Positions 48,800 to 61,300 of a DNA stretch of 64,000 nucleotides are shown in pieces. The first letter of the stretch is position 1, and the number at the start of each line of letters is the position of its first letter. The notes under the pieces are model-generated. The model did no database searches and had not been told where the DNA came from. It was given only the letters and a program-made list of their open reading frames with translations. Source of the stretch: Asterias rubens (lineage: Eukaryota > Echinodermata > Asteroidea > Forcipulatida > Asteriidae). Made by a program: the position numbers and the translations under genes. Location: assembly GCF_902459465.1 (NCBI RefSeq), contig NC_047066.1:1798001-1862000 (forward strand), read 5' to 3'.

Positions 48800-51700
48800 A
48801 TGTCCAGTGTCCAATATCAATCTAAGTATACTATATTCCAGCCGGCAGGACTGTTTCTGCTCATCTTATTCTCAAGCCCCTCAACCACATTCGGGTCATC
48901 AAGTACGGAAGCTAAGGTCATCTTAGAAACAGCTCTGACGTCATTTGAGTCAAGCAAAGATGTGGGAGCTGCGTGTATCGCCCTCGAATCACTTCGTTAT
49001 CTTAACTTTAGACAAATGGAAGTAACTCAACTCGAAGAAATTGTAAAGGTATGAACTTGAAGAGGTTTTACAATGCCCGTTGTAGGGAAAGAAGGTACCC
49101 CCATGTTCCCGTACTTAAAGGAACATTATAGAATTGGTATTAAAGAACACAAACTTGAAGATCACAGATTAACATCAAACTACAGTCTAAAATGAAGATA
49201 GTAGACAACATCCCTTGAAATATTAATGTCTGAAGGTGTCCGATGCCTTTTTTTTATATACACAAGTCGCGCACGGACTGCAAGTCTCGCGAGTATTCAA
49301 ACGGCTGCGTTAAAAGGTGCGATTTCGTGTTATTCTGAATGTTCGCTGAAGAAATATAATCCCCCATTTCAAAATCACTTATTAGGATGTTAGGCTTCGA
49401 CTAAGCCCCCTCGTTTCCCCCCCCCCCCCCAACCAGGAGACCGTGTTTAAATTATTGGCTGATAGAGGCGGATGACACAAACAACAGAGATGATTTGTTT
49501 TTCAGTCCGTTTTGTGGTGTAAAATAGGTTTTCTCGGCCAATTTCGGAAAAAGAGCAGCCTATTTAACCGTCAAGCTATTCTATTTCGCGCGAAATCGAA
49601 TGCTACTGAAAAGTGTCATTCGATTTCGTTTTACTATTAGTCAAATGTAATGTTGCGTCATTCGATTTAACAAAATAATCATTCAATTTAACAATTCATC
49701 AAAGCAGCATTCAAATTCGCAGTCGCTTCTTGAGGCGTGTGTGTCTCGAAAAAGAATAACGATACACTAAATTGAGCTAAAGTGCTAAAGGAACTTGACT
49801 CGACTCAAAACGAAATTGAATGGCCGAATTCTGAATTTGAAACGCAGTAACAACTAGAGAGGCAAAACAGCTTTAATTCGAACGCATGAAAATGAAATTG
49901 GCTGCTCATTTGCCGAATTTGACTGAGAAAACCTATAATAACATATAAATGAAGTAAATGATTATGCTTCTGATGCGAAAATTCTTGTTTAATTTTAGCT
50001 TTCGTCGACGCGTTTCAGAAGATACCGTTTGGTTCCACAGTCAGTATGGGTAAATAAAGACACCTGTTGTCAAAGTATTATTTAATAATGTCCATATTAT
50101 TGTCCATGTTCTTTTTTTTTTTTTTTTTGCCCTATCACTTTTCTTCTTTTTAAATTAAAAATATCTAACGAATCGTCCTGTTTTTACATCATTAATCCGA
50201 TTAAGAAAAACAATTCAGAAAGAAAAACAAAATCTGCACCAAAATCACACTAAGCGTTTTATTGTACGTGTATTAGGACGATGTCTACCTCGATTGCATG
50301 TCTATGGGCATGCACATTGCCAAGCAAATGGCTCTTGGTTTTCCAGCGGGAACGACACTACGCATGCGTCAAAGTGACCGAGGTGGGTGTGTTTGTATCG
50401 TAACCACTCTACTAGGGCCATGTTTCAAATCCGTCTACAGTTTTAAAGAAAAGGACCGCAATAGGTTTAATTGAAATAATGCATAGGATTATGCGGCTAA
50501 AACGTTCATTCATTCATCAGTCATTTTGGTTTTATTAAAATCAAAAAACAAATTTGTTTTAAGTTTGAGTTCGTCATGACACTTTGTTGCATTGTGACCT
50601 TTACCCTTTACCAATATAAGATAAGGGTTACTTCTGACCATTGATTAATTTTATATTGTTTCTTATAATGATTTTCTCGGTATTAAACAATTGTCGGTGT
50701 TATTCATCTTAAACAGATGTGATGTTTGGAAACCAGAGGAGCTTAACAAAAGGCGACTCGGAGCTGTTTAGAATCGAAAGATTGATCGACTCGACCCATA
50801 GACATCTCATGACGTCACCATTCGTAGTTATTGATTATCGATTACAAGGATTTCTGGGCTACAGCGCAGGTGCGAGATTGATCTTGTGTGTGTTTTTTTA
50901 TGCAAGTCGCCAGACACACAAGGCCTCATCAAGGCCACTTCAAGGTGTGCCAGTCTATTTTTATTTCAGAGGCCGTTGCCACCTACTCCTTGGGCTGAAA
51001 CAGGGTTACTCTCTTTTAAAACAGTCCATAGTGCTGGGTCTTCTTTCACACGCAATGCGAGTGGAATAAGGCAAAAATGTAGCGCTTGTGTCCGTGATTC
51101 CCCGCAAGCGTGCGTGTGGTGACTTAAGGACACAAGTGCCACGGCCGGGACTCGAACCAACACTCTGCTGGTCAGAAACACGAGAGCTTGACTGTAAAGT
51201 TAATTGTTGTTTGTTATTAATATTATTATTATTATTTTGTGTTTTGCAGAGATTGAAACCAACTTGTTGACTAAGCATGATACAAGCAATGTTATAATTT
51301 ACAACACAACAAGGTTAAGTATTTCCCTTTATTTTTGTTTTTTAGAAGGGGGGGGGTCTGATGTGTCAAGCAAGAAAGACAAAGTTAAATGAAAAAAAAA
51401 CAATGTTTACCAGTTTTATAACTTTTTAAAGTATGAGTTATTCCCAACAATACTGTGTTTCAGCCAACCAGAATACAGGACTATATCAAGAGTCGTGTTA
51501 AAACCATTGACTTTTAAATGCAATCACATAATGTTTCATGATAGACTGTTTGTTTTACGTCTATTTTGGTGATCCAATCATAGTTCTCTGCGTGCCGCTT
51601 CGCAAACCAATGACGTCATTCTACAATACATCGTCCCCATCGACAATCCCGAGTCGAACCCAAGCATCACCTTGTTGCGTCGAGAGGTGAGTTCGCCCCT

Positions 51701-54700
51701 TAATTATGTCCATCAATTCTATTGTTTTAAAGACAGTGGTAATTACTCAAAATAATTGTTAGTATAAAAACTTACTTAGTTACAAGTAATGGAGAGCTGT
51801 TGATAGTATAAACATTGTGAGAAACGGCTCCCTCTGAAGTAACACAGTTTTCGAGAAATAAGACATTTACCACGAACTTGATTTCTAGACCTCAGAATTA
51901 GATTTTGAGGTCCCGAAATCAAGCATCTGAAAGCACACAACTTCGTGTGACAAGGCTGTTTTTCTTCCATTTTATCTCGCAACTTCGACGACCAATTGAG
52001 TTCAATTTTTCACAGGTTTGTTATTTTGTGCATATTATGTTGAGATACACCGACTGAGAAGACTAGTCTTTGACAATTAGCAATCGTGTACAGTGTCTTT
52101 AACTAAGCCTTTCTTTTGAAACTCCAAAGTTGAAGAGACAAAACAATGTAGAGGTTTTGCTCTAACAATTGACACATCTTATCTTGAGTAGTTGCTTCAA
52201 CCAATCTTGTTTACAGAATATCTTGTTTTAATATTTTTAGGAAGCAATTGTCCTTGAGCGTGAGGCTTCCATCATGGCGTCGTCGTCATTAAGGACGACT
52301 TGCTCGATCATTTCCGAAACAGGCAGACGGTAGACAAAAAAAAACCCAAAAAACATTCTTGTTTTTGCTAATTTTCGTAGCGTCTTATTTGGGGGTTTTG
52401 TTTTTGTTTTCTCTTATTTGTGTTTACTGTTTTTATTTGTGATCGTATAATTTGTTCTAATTCAGCCAAGGCAGTGAAACCACAACATTTAAAGGGACTG
52501 GGTACTTTTTGTAGGCAGAAAAACACAATGCCCACAGATTTACATTAAACTTACACAGTGTGAAGGTAATGATAGTAGAAAGCTTCCCTGGAATTATTAC
52601 TTGCTGAGGTGCTGTAGTTTTTGAGAAATGAATAAAACAATGTCATGAAAATAATTTTCGTCTCAGTGAACATGAGACGAAATTTATTTTAGCATGTAAA
52701 AACGTATTTTCATTACATTGTTTTGCTCAAATCCCCAAATACTACAGCACCTCAGCAACTCATATTTTAAGGTACGCTTTGTACTATCATTATCTTCAAA
52801 TCCTTTAACTAAAAAGAGAGGCCCCAATGTCAAAATAAAGTTAATCCACTAGGATTTCCAATGGATAGAGTCATTTTAAAAAAATAGTAAAAAATTAAAA
52901 GTCACTAACTTGCACGTAAAACCAGTGTCAAATGCATTGTGTCTGATCCCTTTCAAATGCAATTGGTATGCTATGTGATTTATGTGGTTTAGGATTGCCT
53001 CCTTGTTGATGGTTTGGTTATTTTTTGTACGATACAAAACACAATGTCCACAGATTTGCGTTGAACTTAAACGGTTTGAAGATAATGATAGGAAGTTTTC
53101 CTCAAAATATTACTCACTGAGGTGCTGTAGTGTTTTAGAAAGGAGTAAAACAAAGTCACAAAAATAATTTTCGTCTCAGGATCAGATGAATATTATTTTA
53201 GCATGTACAACGCGACTCTCCTGAAAACATTGCGCTGTGATTTTCCACTTTTTGTCTTCAAAAACTTGACGGCTAATGAAACTTCTACAGGAAAATTATA
53301 ATAACATACATCTTCATTCACAGTGAGTAAAGATTTATGTCATGGTCAGAAACTTGATATACAAAAGTTATCAAAAACCCTCTATCCAAGGTGACGGTAT
53401 AAACTGTATGCCTTTCCGTGAACTATGTATCGACAACAAATATTTTTTGTCTGGCTTTCGTGTTTGTGTTATATGATTCAGAACGAACTCCCACAATGAC
53501 TGCAAAGTTGTTGATAGAGGCGGGTCTAAGACGGAATGGTCATGTGACTGTCGCCATGAGGATGACGTCACCTTCTTCATCAAGGTAAGGTTCATTTCAG
53601 TTATGTTTGTTTATAAAAGAAAATACGTTTGAATGTTTCGGTCAGCTGAATTGATCTGTTGTATAGTACTTGAACGCTTTACAAAAACTCTGTATTATTT
53701 TGTTTGTTTGATTTTCTGATTTGACTCCAGGTTTATTCCAGTTTATCTGAGACGATGAGGTGGACTTATACCATCAGTTGCGTCGCATCATTTATCTGCA
53801 TTACCAGTGCATGGATACGTCTTATTTGTGTGAGGTAATCCTAAACATAACGTCACCATTCCCCAAGCTGTCCCCACACTACCTCAAATACAACATGATT
53901 CATTATTTTGTTTTTGTCTTCTGTAAAAGACATTCGACACCTTTAATAATTGTCAAAGGCCAGTATTCTTAATAGGTGTATCCCAAAATATGCATAAAAT
54001 AACAAATCTGTGACAGTTTTGACTCATCTGGTCATCAAAGTTGCAAGAAAACTATGAAAAAAGAAAACAAATTATGATAAGGAAAGGTTTGTGGTATAAT
54101 ATTACGATATCATGTTGTTTTTTAAAACTCCTCGAAGAACAAAGCAGAGGAGTGAATACGAAATCGGTCGCCTGTGATAATATGAAACTTTCTGGGACGA
54201 TAGGTGCCAGCAGACTTACCGGGTAAAGCCATTGTTCTCATAATTATGCGCATGTTCAGAACTACGTAAACAATGAAAATTTACCCGGTAAGTCTGCTGC
54301 CACCTACCGTTGGAAAGTCTCCCATTATAAAACCAATGCTCTTGTTCTGTACTTTATCAGATTTCCAATTATTGAAGGAATCGATTATCAAACTATCTAA
54401 CCTTTTTTGCTGATAACAGATGTTGGTGGAAATCAGACGACTGTTTCATCCGGGTCACTTTTCTCGTAGCCGTGCCAGCGACCTCGATAAATTTACTAGT
54501 CTCCTTACAAGCAATCGACAGTCAGGTCAGTCTTATTATTTTTATTTTTATTTTGTTAAACTATTATATTTGTACTGAATGAAAGTCTTTGAACTATTCT
54601 CCTTTCTTTAGCTGTTTTGCAAAGCCAACGTCATCGTGCTACATTTATCATTCATCGCAACGCCAGCCTGGATGGTCTGTCTAAGTATCGAAGTCTTCAT

Positions 54701-56449
54701 CGAATCACGAAAGCCGTTACATGGTTTCATTAAGTCACTGCCGAAGAGGCGTATCTACGCTCTGATTGGCTGGGGCGTACCAATTATAACTGTGGCTGTA
54801 ACTGTGGGTACTGATATGTCTTTGTACGGGTCAAGACTCGGGTAAGAACTCAGACTTTAAAGGGATGGTATGCCTTTGGTAATCACTCTTGAAATAATAG
54901 CAATGACAAACAAAATTTGGTTATGAGAAGCTTTCGAAAAACATTTTAAGTAACGATTCTTTTCAAATTAATGTAGTAATGGTAAAAACATACCAGTTTT
55001 TATGCCTTAAAGGCAGTGGACACTATTGGTAATTACTCAAAACAATTATTAGCATAAAACCTTACTTGGTAACAAGTAATGGGGAGAGGTCTAACGGGTA
55101 ATAAACCAAAAGTGTACTTTATCAAGATATGGGCACTGTTAAACAATAACACATTATTACTATTAAGTAATAACATGATGTCTTAATTCTACAGGTGTTT
55201 GGCTGATTTCAACTCTACACTGTTGTGGCTGTTTGTGGTGCCAGTCATCGCCGCAACAATGGTAATTATTCTTCTTAATCGGGGCCTTATTTCATAGAGC
55301 TGCTAAGCATAAACATTTGCTTAGCTTGACATTTTTGCCTTCATAAAACCAGGATTTCCATCCAAATTTCCATGTGATTTTCAGGATAAGCCAACAACAG
55401 CTGAAGACCAGTAACAAGCACTATGCAACAAATGGAAATTTGGCTGGTAATCCTGTTTTTATTAAGGAAGAAATTTCTTGCTAAGCAAATTTTTGTGCTT
55501 AGCAGCTCTATGAAATTGGGCCCAGGTCTGTTTCTAGAACATAACAATTATTAACCGAGTAATCATTTTTATAGAAAAGTCTCACCTACATTTAGTATAA
55601 CCTCTTTGTTTTTTATAACAAGGTGATTTCATGTCTGCTGATTCTTTCAACAAATTCGCTGGTCTATGACGATCAAAAGGGACTGAACCTCAAAGACAAA
55701 AAGTATGTTTTTTAATCTTTCATTTCTTGTATTTATATTTTTGGTGGGGTCGGACGTGGTCTCATTAATACAATTTGTATCATTACTTTGACATGTGTTC
55801 TCGTCCTCATGCTATATTCCTTGTTTTAATTTCAAATTTATAATTTAATTTTAATGTCAAATGTGCACTGTTTGTTGGAAGTTCGTAGCTCGGTGAATTA
55901 ATAATGTCCTCTTATTTATTTTCAAATTATAGTATTTTTAAAATGTACTGTCGAAATGTAAAAGAGTGAAAAACACCACTCTTTACATTTCGAGTTGTCC
56001 CTCATAATAGGCTCTTTAAAAAGAGTGGTGGTTATTTCACTCTTTTAGAGGGGTTTCACTCCAGGACAGAGTGAAAAAACACTCAAAAAAGATGCAAACT
56101 TCAATCTAAAAGAGTGGAAAACCACTCGAAAAAGAGTAATGTCCCTCATATGGCTCTTCAAAGAGTGCTCTTTCACTCTTTTGCATTTTCATAGAGAATC
56201 AAAGTTGTTGTAATTCAGCCTTTGTCCATTCAGTCCATTATCATCTACTTATTGTATGTTTAATGCTTATATGTTTTTAATGGATCGAGGCAAGAGATGT
56301 GTAAATGTGCGTGTCTGGCTGTTCTCACTACAACGGGACTGATCCTGATGCCTATTTCTTTGAGGTCTCCACCCTCTGGAATATTAACAGCCATCCAATG
56401 GCTGTTCATCATTGCCAATGCAATTGTGTTGAAAGAAATCATTATTTAA
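48800..56449 (+). CDS. Adhesion-type (class B-like) G-protein-coupled receptor
   Basis: Fourteen exons, 554 aa, phases agree: 48800-49048, 49999-50049, 50277-50382, 50717-50869, 51250-51313, 51584-51686, 52241-52329, 53482-53584, 53731-53834, 54420-54525, 54612-54841, 55195-55261, 55623-55702, 56290-56449. The N-terminus has a hydrophobic signal-like stretch (PAGLFLLILFSSPSTTFG), then about 250 residues resembling a GAIN domain and a GPS-like motif (NDCKVVDRGGSKTEWSCDCR). Seven membrane helices follow, with the class B hallmark YALIGWGVPIITVAV in helix 4. Odd: the cleavage triplet HL-T/S is HED, there is almost no C-terminal tail (ends AIVLKEIII), and no N-terminal adhesion domain is visible. 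An acceptor at 48841 (tattccag) would allow an upstream exon instead of the ATG. Ligand unknown. Confidence 0.85.
49524..49936. mobile_element. Family D element, intron 1 of the GPCR gene
   Basis: Terminal repeats ataggttttctcggccaatt / gaatttgactgagaaaacctat, about 413 bp, closely matching 42255-42657. Confidence 0.8.
51116..51192 (-). mobile_element. tRNA-derived SINE fragment, intron 4 of the GPCR gene
   Basis: The reverse complement reads gtttctgaccagcagagtgt, ttggttcgagtcccggccgt (B box), gcacttgtgtccttaagtca, as in the SINE at 5868. Confidence 0.6.
51730..52099 (-). mobile_element. Family A element, intron 6 of the GPCR gene
   Basis: TA-flanked and reversed. The left terminal repeat lacks the 'acactattg' segment (aagacagtggtaattactc), so it is probably no longer mobile. 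The right end reads gtgtacagtgtctt. Confidence 0.75.
52492..52806 (+). mobile_element. Family C element, intron 7 of the GPCR gene
   Basis: Starts aaagggactgggtactttttg. The interior folds back on itself: ttgctgaggtgctgtagttt ... ttcgtctca / tgagacgaa ... aaatactacagcacctcagc. Fullest of three copies. Confidence 0.7.
53020..53200 (+). mobile_element. Family C element, partial, intron 7 of the GPCR gene
   Basis: Shares ttttttgtacgatacaaaac, gaagataatgataggaagtt, actgaggtgctgtag and ttttcgtctcaggatcag with 52492-52700; the 3' half is absent. Confidence 0.65.
53926..54060 (+). mobile_element. Family A element, truncated, intron 9 of the GPCR gene
   Basis: Reads aagacattcgacacctttaa, caaaatatgcataaaataac, aaatctgtgacag, the diverged first third of a family A copy. 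Confidence 0.55.
54201..54306. mobile_element. Short fold-back MITE, intron 9 of the GPCR gene
   Basis: Left taggtgccagcagacttacc and right ggtaagtctgctgccaccta pair over about 28 bp with one mismatch; 106 bp in all. Confidence 0.7.
55012..55096 (-). mobile_element. Family A element, truncated, intron 11 of the GPCR gene
   Basis: Reads aaggcagtggacactattgg, then attagcataaaaccttactt up to ggggagagg, and stops abruptly. Confidence 0.65.
55281..55523. mobile_element. Inverted-repeat MITE 'tttcatagagctgctaagca', intron 12 of the GPCR gene
   Basis: Left ggggccttatttcatagagc-tgctaagca, right tgcttagcag-ctctatgaaattgggccc. The inner part also pairs (aaaaccaggatttcca / aatcctgttttt; ccaaatttccat / atggaaatttgg). 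243 bp. Confidence 0.8.
55953..56190. mobile_element. Element dense in AAAGAGTG / CACTCTTT words, intron 13 of the GPCR gene
   Basis: Ends gaaatgtaaaagagtgaaa / tttcactcttttgcattttc are inverted repeats. Within 238 bp the octamer AAAGAGTG or its complement (including near matches) occurs about ten times, in both orientations, in paired half-sites. Confidence 0.7.
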
Positions 56450-56530
56450 CAATTATAGTTTTTGCATTTATTTTACTTTTTGACCGTGATGATGTTTTTG
56501 ACTGAAAAGGTAATTATGAATGGGAATCAA

Positions 56531-56678
56531 AATGTGTTGAATCGGTTTTCAACTAGTGGTTTAAACCCGCCGAGGCCTGGTTCTTTATAATTTACCTCGA
56601 CTTCGTCTCGGTTAAGTTATCAAGAACCAGGCCTCGTTGGGTTTAAACCACTAGTTGAAAACCTCTTCACCACACATT
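56531..56678. mobile_element. Fold-back MITE
   Basis: Left ggttttcaactagtggttta / right taaaccactagttgaaaacc, extended inward by cgaggcctggttctt / aagaaccaggcctcg; about 148 bp, nearly all of it pairable. Confidence 0.8.
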
Positions 56679-57052
56679 GATTCCCTTAGTTAAAATTGTT
56701 AGTACAAAAAAAAGAGAGACTTGAGCAGAACCTTAATTTGTCTGTCTTCTATGAGAAAGTTGGGCTTAGTTGAGCCAGGGCTCGATTTCATCAGAATAAA
56801 ATCCATCGTAAGACAAATTGTCGGTATCACCATAGTGCTTTGTATTGTGACATAAGCATTTACGACTGAGTTGCAGTTACGATCAATTTTAGCTCTTTGT
56901 GAAAGCGGCCCCTGATCTTTTCCGATCCATGATTAATTTTTAAACACTGTTTTACCAATTTTAATATCATGGCTGATAAATATATACAGGTGTGGGGAGA
57001 AAAATGAGAAAATTACATAAATTGTTTCTATAAATTATTCCATATTCACTTA

Positions 57053-57422
57053 AAGCCATTGGACCCTTTCGGTAAACAGTGTTGTCCAAGGCCCACACTT
57101 TGTATACCACAACTTCTATATCAAATAACAAACCTGTGAAAATTTAGGCTCAATCGGTCATCGGAGTCGGGAGAAAACAACGGAAAAACCCACCCTTGTT
57201 TCCGCGCGTTTCGCCGTGTCATGAAATGTGTTTAAAATAAATCCGTAATTCTCGTTAACGAGAATTTATATTGTTTTGCTGTTTTGTCAAAAAGTTAAGC
57301 ATTTCATGGAATAATATTTCAAGAGAAGTCTTTCACCATTGCCTTCTGTAAACCCTGTAAGTTATTTGTAAATCTGTGAACTTGTTTTTTTTTTTTCCTG
57401 AACCGAAAGGGTCCAATGGCTT
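57053..57422 (+). mobile_element. Family B element, full length
   Basis: TA-flanked, AAGCCATTGGACCCTTTCGG / CCGAAAGGGTCCAATGGCTT: a perfect 20-bp terminal inverted repeat. An inner palindrome, aattctcgttaacgagaatt, sits at 57249. Confidence 0.88.
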
Positions 57423-58309
57423 TAAAGTGTGCTTTAAAAACATGATACTAATTTCATTTAAAATCTATTTTGATTATGGAAAAATGTTTTGTGATATTTG
57501 TGTAACATCATGGGCTTAATAAATGTTATACATGCGAATTTTTAACAAATAAACAAAAAAGTAAATAAAACTCATATAGGAACCTAAATTCTGTCTTGGT
57601 GTGTTAACTTTTTGTTTCTATAAATTCATTGGTGCTTTTGAATCTATCCCATCATGAAACTTACCGCTAACAACAACAAAGGCGATGATAGGGCAGTGAT
57701 AGCGCGCGCTTCCCGTGGCTCTGTTCCTACCCCTTACGACGACACAATAGAAATTTGCATAATATTCTTTTTCCTATTATGTGGCGCCCTCTGTCGATAT
57801 GGTTGTCCAAAGGAATTTTAGACTGGTTTCTTCTGCAGTAAGTCTGATACTGCTGTTGATGAAGTCTGGGTACGTGATGAATGAAATCGACACCAATAAA
57901 AACAGTTATTCATAAAATTATTTGAGGTAGCAAAAAATTACTGTGGAGTATTTTTTTATTAATTGTTACCTCTGTCAGTTTTTAATAAGCGTGGTCGCAA
58001 ATACAATATTAGATACGTTACAATTATTGAAAAGAACTGTTGCTGGTTACTCTCGCGACCTCATGAATAATGCATGTCTCAACTTTCAGCCATTCAAACT
58101 CGCCTAAAATGTGATGACGAAATACTTAGTTACGTACGCAAGATAAACACACGTCACACACATTATAAACACAACAAAATCGCCAGAACTGTTTTTGGAT
58201 TATTGAGAAATGGATGTGCATTTCGATGTCTCTATTTTGATTCAGAAAATATTTGTGTGAGTTATTTAAAAAAAATCGCTAGAGTTATTAGTCAACATTT
58301 AGCGAAAAC

Positions 58310-61300
58310 ATGGGTTGCATGTATTCAAAGAACAACCTGCCAAAAGTCATAGGTAAGTTTAAGTTAATATTTTGATTTGTTTTCACTCACTGACTGACTC
58401 AGTCAACTTTGGTTTGACAATGTTTACGAATTGAAATGAATGTTGTTGATGTTTTCCTCTTCTTCTTGTTTTGCTATTAACTATTGAACTAGCAAAGCAA
58501 AAAGAAAGGGTTGGGGGTCAAGTTAGTGAGGCTACACAACAATTGCTTTCTTGCCTGTTGCAGCAAAAAGATCTAATTCTAACGCTTTTAAACAACCAAG
58601 CTAGCCGAAGGCCCAACAATTTAGTTTAAATTGGTAATAATTAATAGGCCTAGGCCTATGTTAAGTTGTTTGTGTAACCTCGACTGCATATAATGGGCTT
58701 TTTTGACTTTTGTGAGGCCCTTTTCTGTGGACTGTGGGAAATTGATTTAATATCTCAATCAAGCAATAAACATAAACCACCGAGGAAATGATTAATTACA
58801 TGTAAATGGAACATATTTTTTATTTCTTTAGATTCTGACACAGGACCTAGGCGAAATCCAAAATATTCAAAAAAAACTTTGAAATCCCAAAATGCGGTAA
58901 GTTGGTCGTTAAAATAAAATACTACATTTTATATGCCTTACTGTCACAGTCACTCAGTCTAAAATAACTTTGTCATTCTAGGTATTCCTTATTTCTTTTA
59001 TAACTTTTTTATCACAGTCCCTTTTTCCTCTGGTAAAACTATATTTCATCAAGCATTATTTTTTTATTTCTTAGCAAATTGAATTTAACTCCCTTAAAAA
59101 ATGTCAGTTTCATGGCTGATAATATTGTTTTAGGTCATGTAGGTTGTCAATGTAAACGATTTTTTTCTTCTGAGAGATGAACTTCCTTTCCGGTAAAAAA
59201 AGTAACCTACTTTCTGAAAATATTGCTAATACTTTTTAATTTTTAATAGTAATAATAACTTGTTTCCAGGGAGTGATTTTGTAAGGCACCACTTTTTAAG
59301 TTTGATGTAATTATGTCTTAAGATCGGGCCGTAATGTTTGCTATTTTTTAGGCCAAGACCAAGATGAACAAGGCCCTGGCTGAGGTAAAAGCCAAGGGAG
59401 ATGCCAAGTTAGCTGCCTTTGCTGAACTAGGTAAAACAAATTACATTTTCTCTGACCTTTTCATTGTTCATCACAATCACAGCATCTTCCTTTTCCATTG
59501 TTAGTGTTACCCCACCCTTCCCTGTTAAAGGAGTGGTATAACTTTGGTAGTTACTTGAAATTTAATGACCATAAAAACTTATTTGGTTAGAAGAAAGGAT
59601 ATATATCATGCATAAGAACAAAATGAAAAAAGGGTTTTAATTGGTATTAGAAATTGGTAGGCCTGTCATCTGTGTTAAATTTCAGGCAAATTAAACCATC
59701 TGCACCCTTACTTTTATGCTTCCCTATACAATAGCCATTGATGGTTGTTTTGAAATAGAGACTTGGTGTGATTTGGGGGAAGTTTAGACCATTTCTTGTG
59801 ATTGCTGTGTGACATTTTAGATAAGATTTGGTGGTCAGTCTTTTCTCGCCTTCCTCCTCTAGGAAATGGGGACAATACGTGGATTTGGTTTTCAGTCCCC
59901 ATCTGACTGTGTGAGTTTTCCCTGGAACACTTCCTCCCACATCTTAAACTGAAACTTCTTTCCTTGTTCTCATCATGGGTTCCTGGCTAGTAAAGTGTTT
60001 AAGTTTGTTTTTCTGATAGTCCTAGAATGAATGAAATGTAATGAAAAACTCCTGTCCTGTCATTACAGCAGGGATCCAGCTGCCAGCTGCTTCCATCAAG
60101 CAAAGCGTTAACGAGCAAGCCCCACTCCCTGAGCAAGCCACCCCTATGGAGACCCTGAAGGTGAGAGATCCATCATTGTGACATTTCAAACCATTTCAAC
60201 CCATTCATGTACCATTTATTTTTATTCATATGGACACATTAGTTGTTTATTAAGGGTTCTTGTTTTTATTTTATTTTCTTATTTATTTGCAAATGGCGAC
60301 ACCGTTCTGAAAACTGTGTGGCCGTGACAATGATATTTTTTATATTTTTTAGATTTACAACTATTTTTTTGAAGGGATGTAAGCCGGTCTCCAGTGACCA
60401 GTCAGCTCATGAAAGAGCTAATAACAAATTTATACTATACTTATCCTTATGGAAAAAGTAAATGCTATACTTCTCATTGATCCGATTTATGTACAAAGTT
60501 CATACAAAAATTAATCAGTGCCGGAGGACTTCAAGACTGGTCTCAGATTCGCCCTCTTTAGGGGCGGACTCAGACTTGATTGAGCTCCCCTCGGACAATA
60601 GGGACTCTGACTTCGAAAACATGGACTTGACTACAGCCCAGATATTAATCTAGTTTTACGTACATCTTTCCCACATATGGTTTGTCTTGAAGGCATCAAT
60701 GAAGAACGATAAGGTGTCTTTAAGTGGAATGGATGACACTGAAGCTATTCCTGTCTCCATCTCAACTGATGTCATCGCTATGATGACTATCAATGATACA
60801 CTGAGCAAGACGGAGGAACTCAAGAAGCAGACTGAGGTAAGAAGCAAAAAACTTGATAAAGAAGTTTTATGTGATATCTGAAACTAAAAAAGTTGAGTAA
60901 ATTTAGAATTGACTTTTGCATACTGTCAATGAAACAAAACTTCATCCAAATAATAACCAAAACGTATAATTTTTACCCTTACACCGATGTGTATTAAAAG
61001 CACTGTATACTCATTACGGACAAGTTTCCGTATGGCGCCACCACTTTTTCATTCGATATGAAATAATGTAGTATCTAATTTACCTCAATGAGATATCCCT
61101 TTTTGTTAAATTTACCTCAATGAGATATCCCTTTTTGTTAAAATGAGTGAAAAAGTGGTGGCGCCATACGGAAAGTTATCCCTCATTACTTTCCAAGGTT
61201 CTCCATGAAACAATCCACAGGCAATTACTCTGGTGGGATTCGAACCCACGACCTATGCATTGCTAGAGCAGATTTCTTAACACTTGACCACCAAGCTAGC

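Larger units (their letters stand above)
56450..58309. other. Intergenic region between the GPCR and the myristoylated-protein gene
   Basis: Holds the fold-back element 56531-56678 and family B copy 57053-57422. The 92-aa ORF at 58074-58352 overlaps the probable 5' UTR and first exon of the next gene in a different frame and is not supported. Confidence 0.55.

Noticed and set aside
50719-51069. 116-aa ORF in the GPCR region
   Set aside because: Only its first part (50717-50869) is the GPCR exon; the rest is intron read-through past a GT donor at 50870.
58074-58352. 92-aa ORF at the start of the last gene
   Set aside because: Overlaps the first exon in another frame. The MGCMYS start with a consensus donor and matching downstream phases is better supported.
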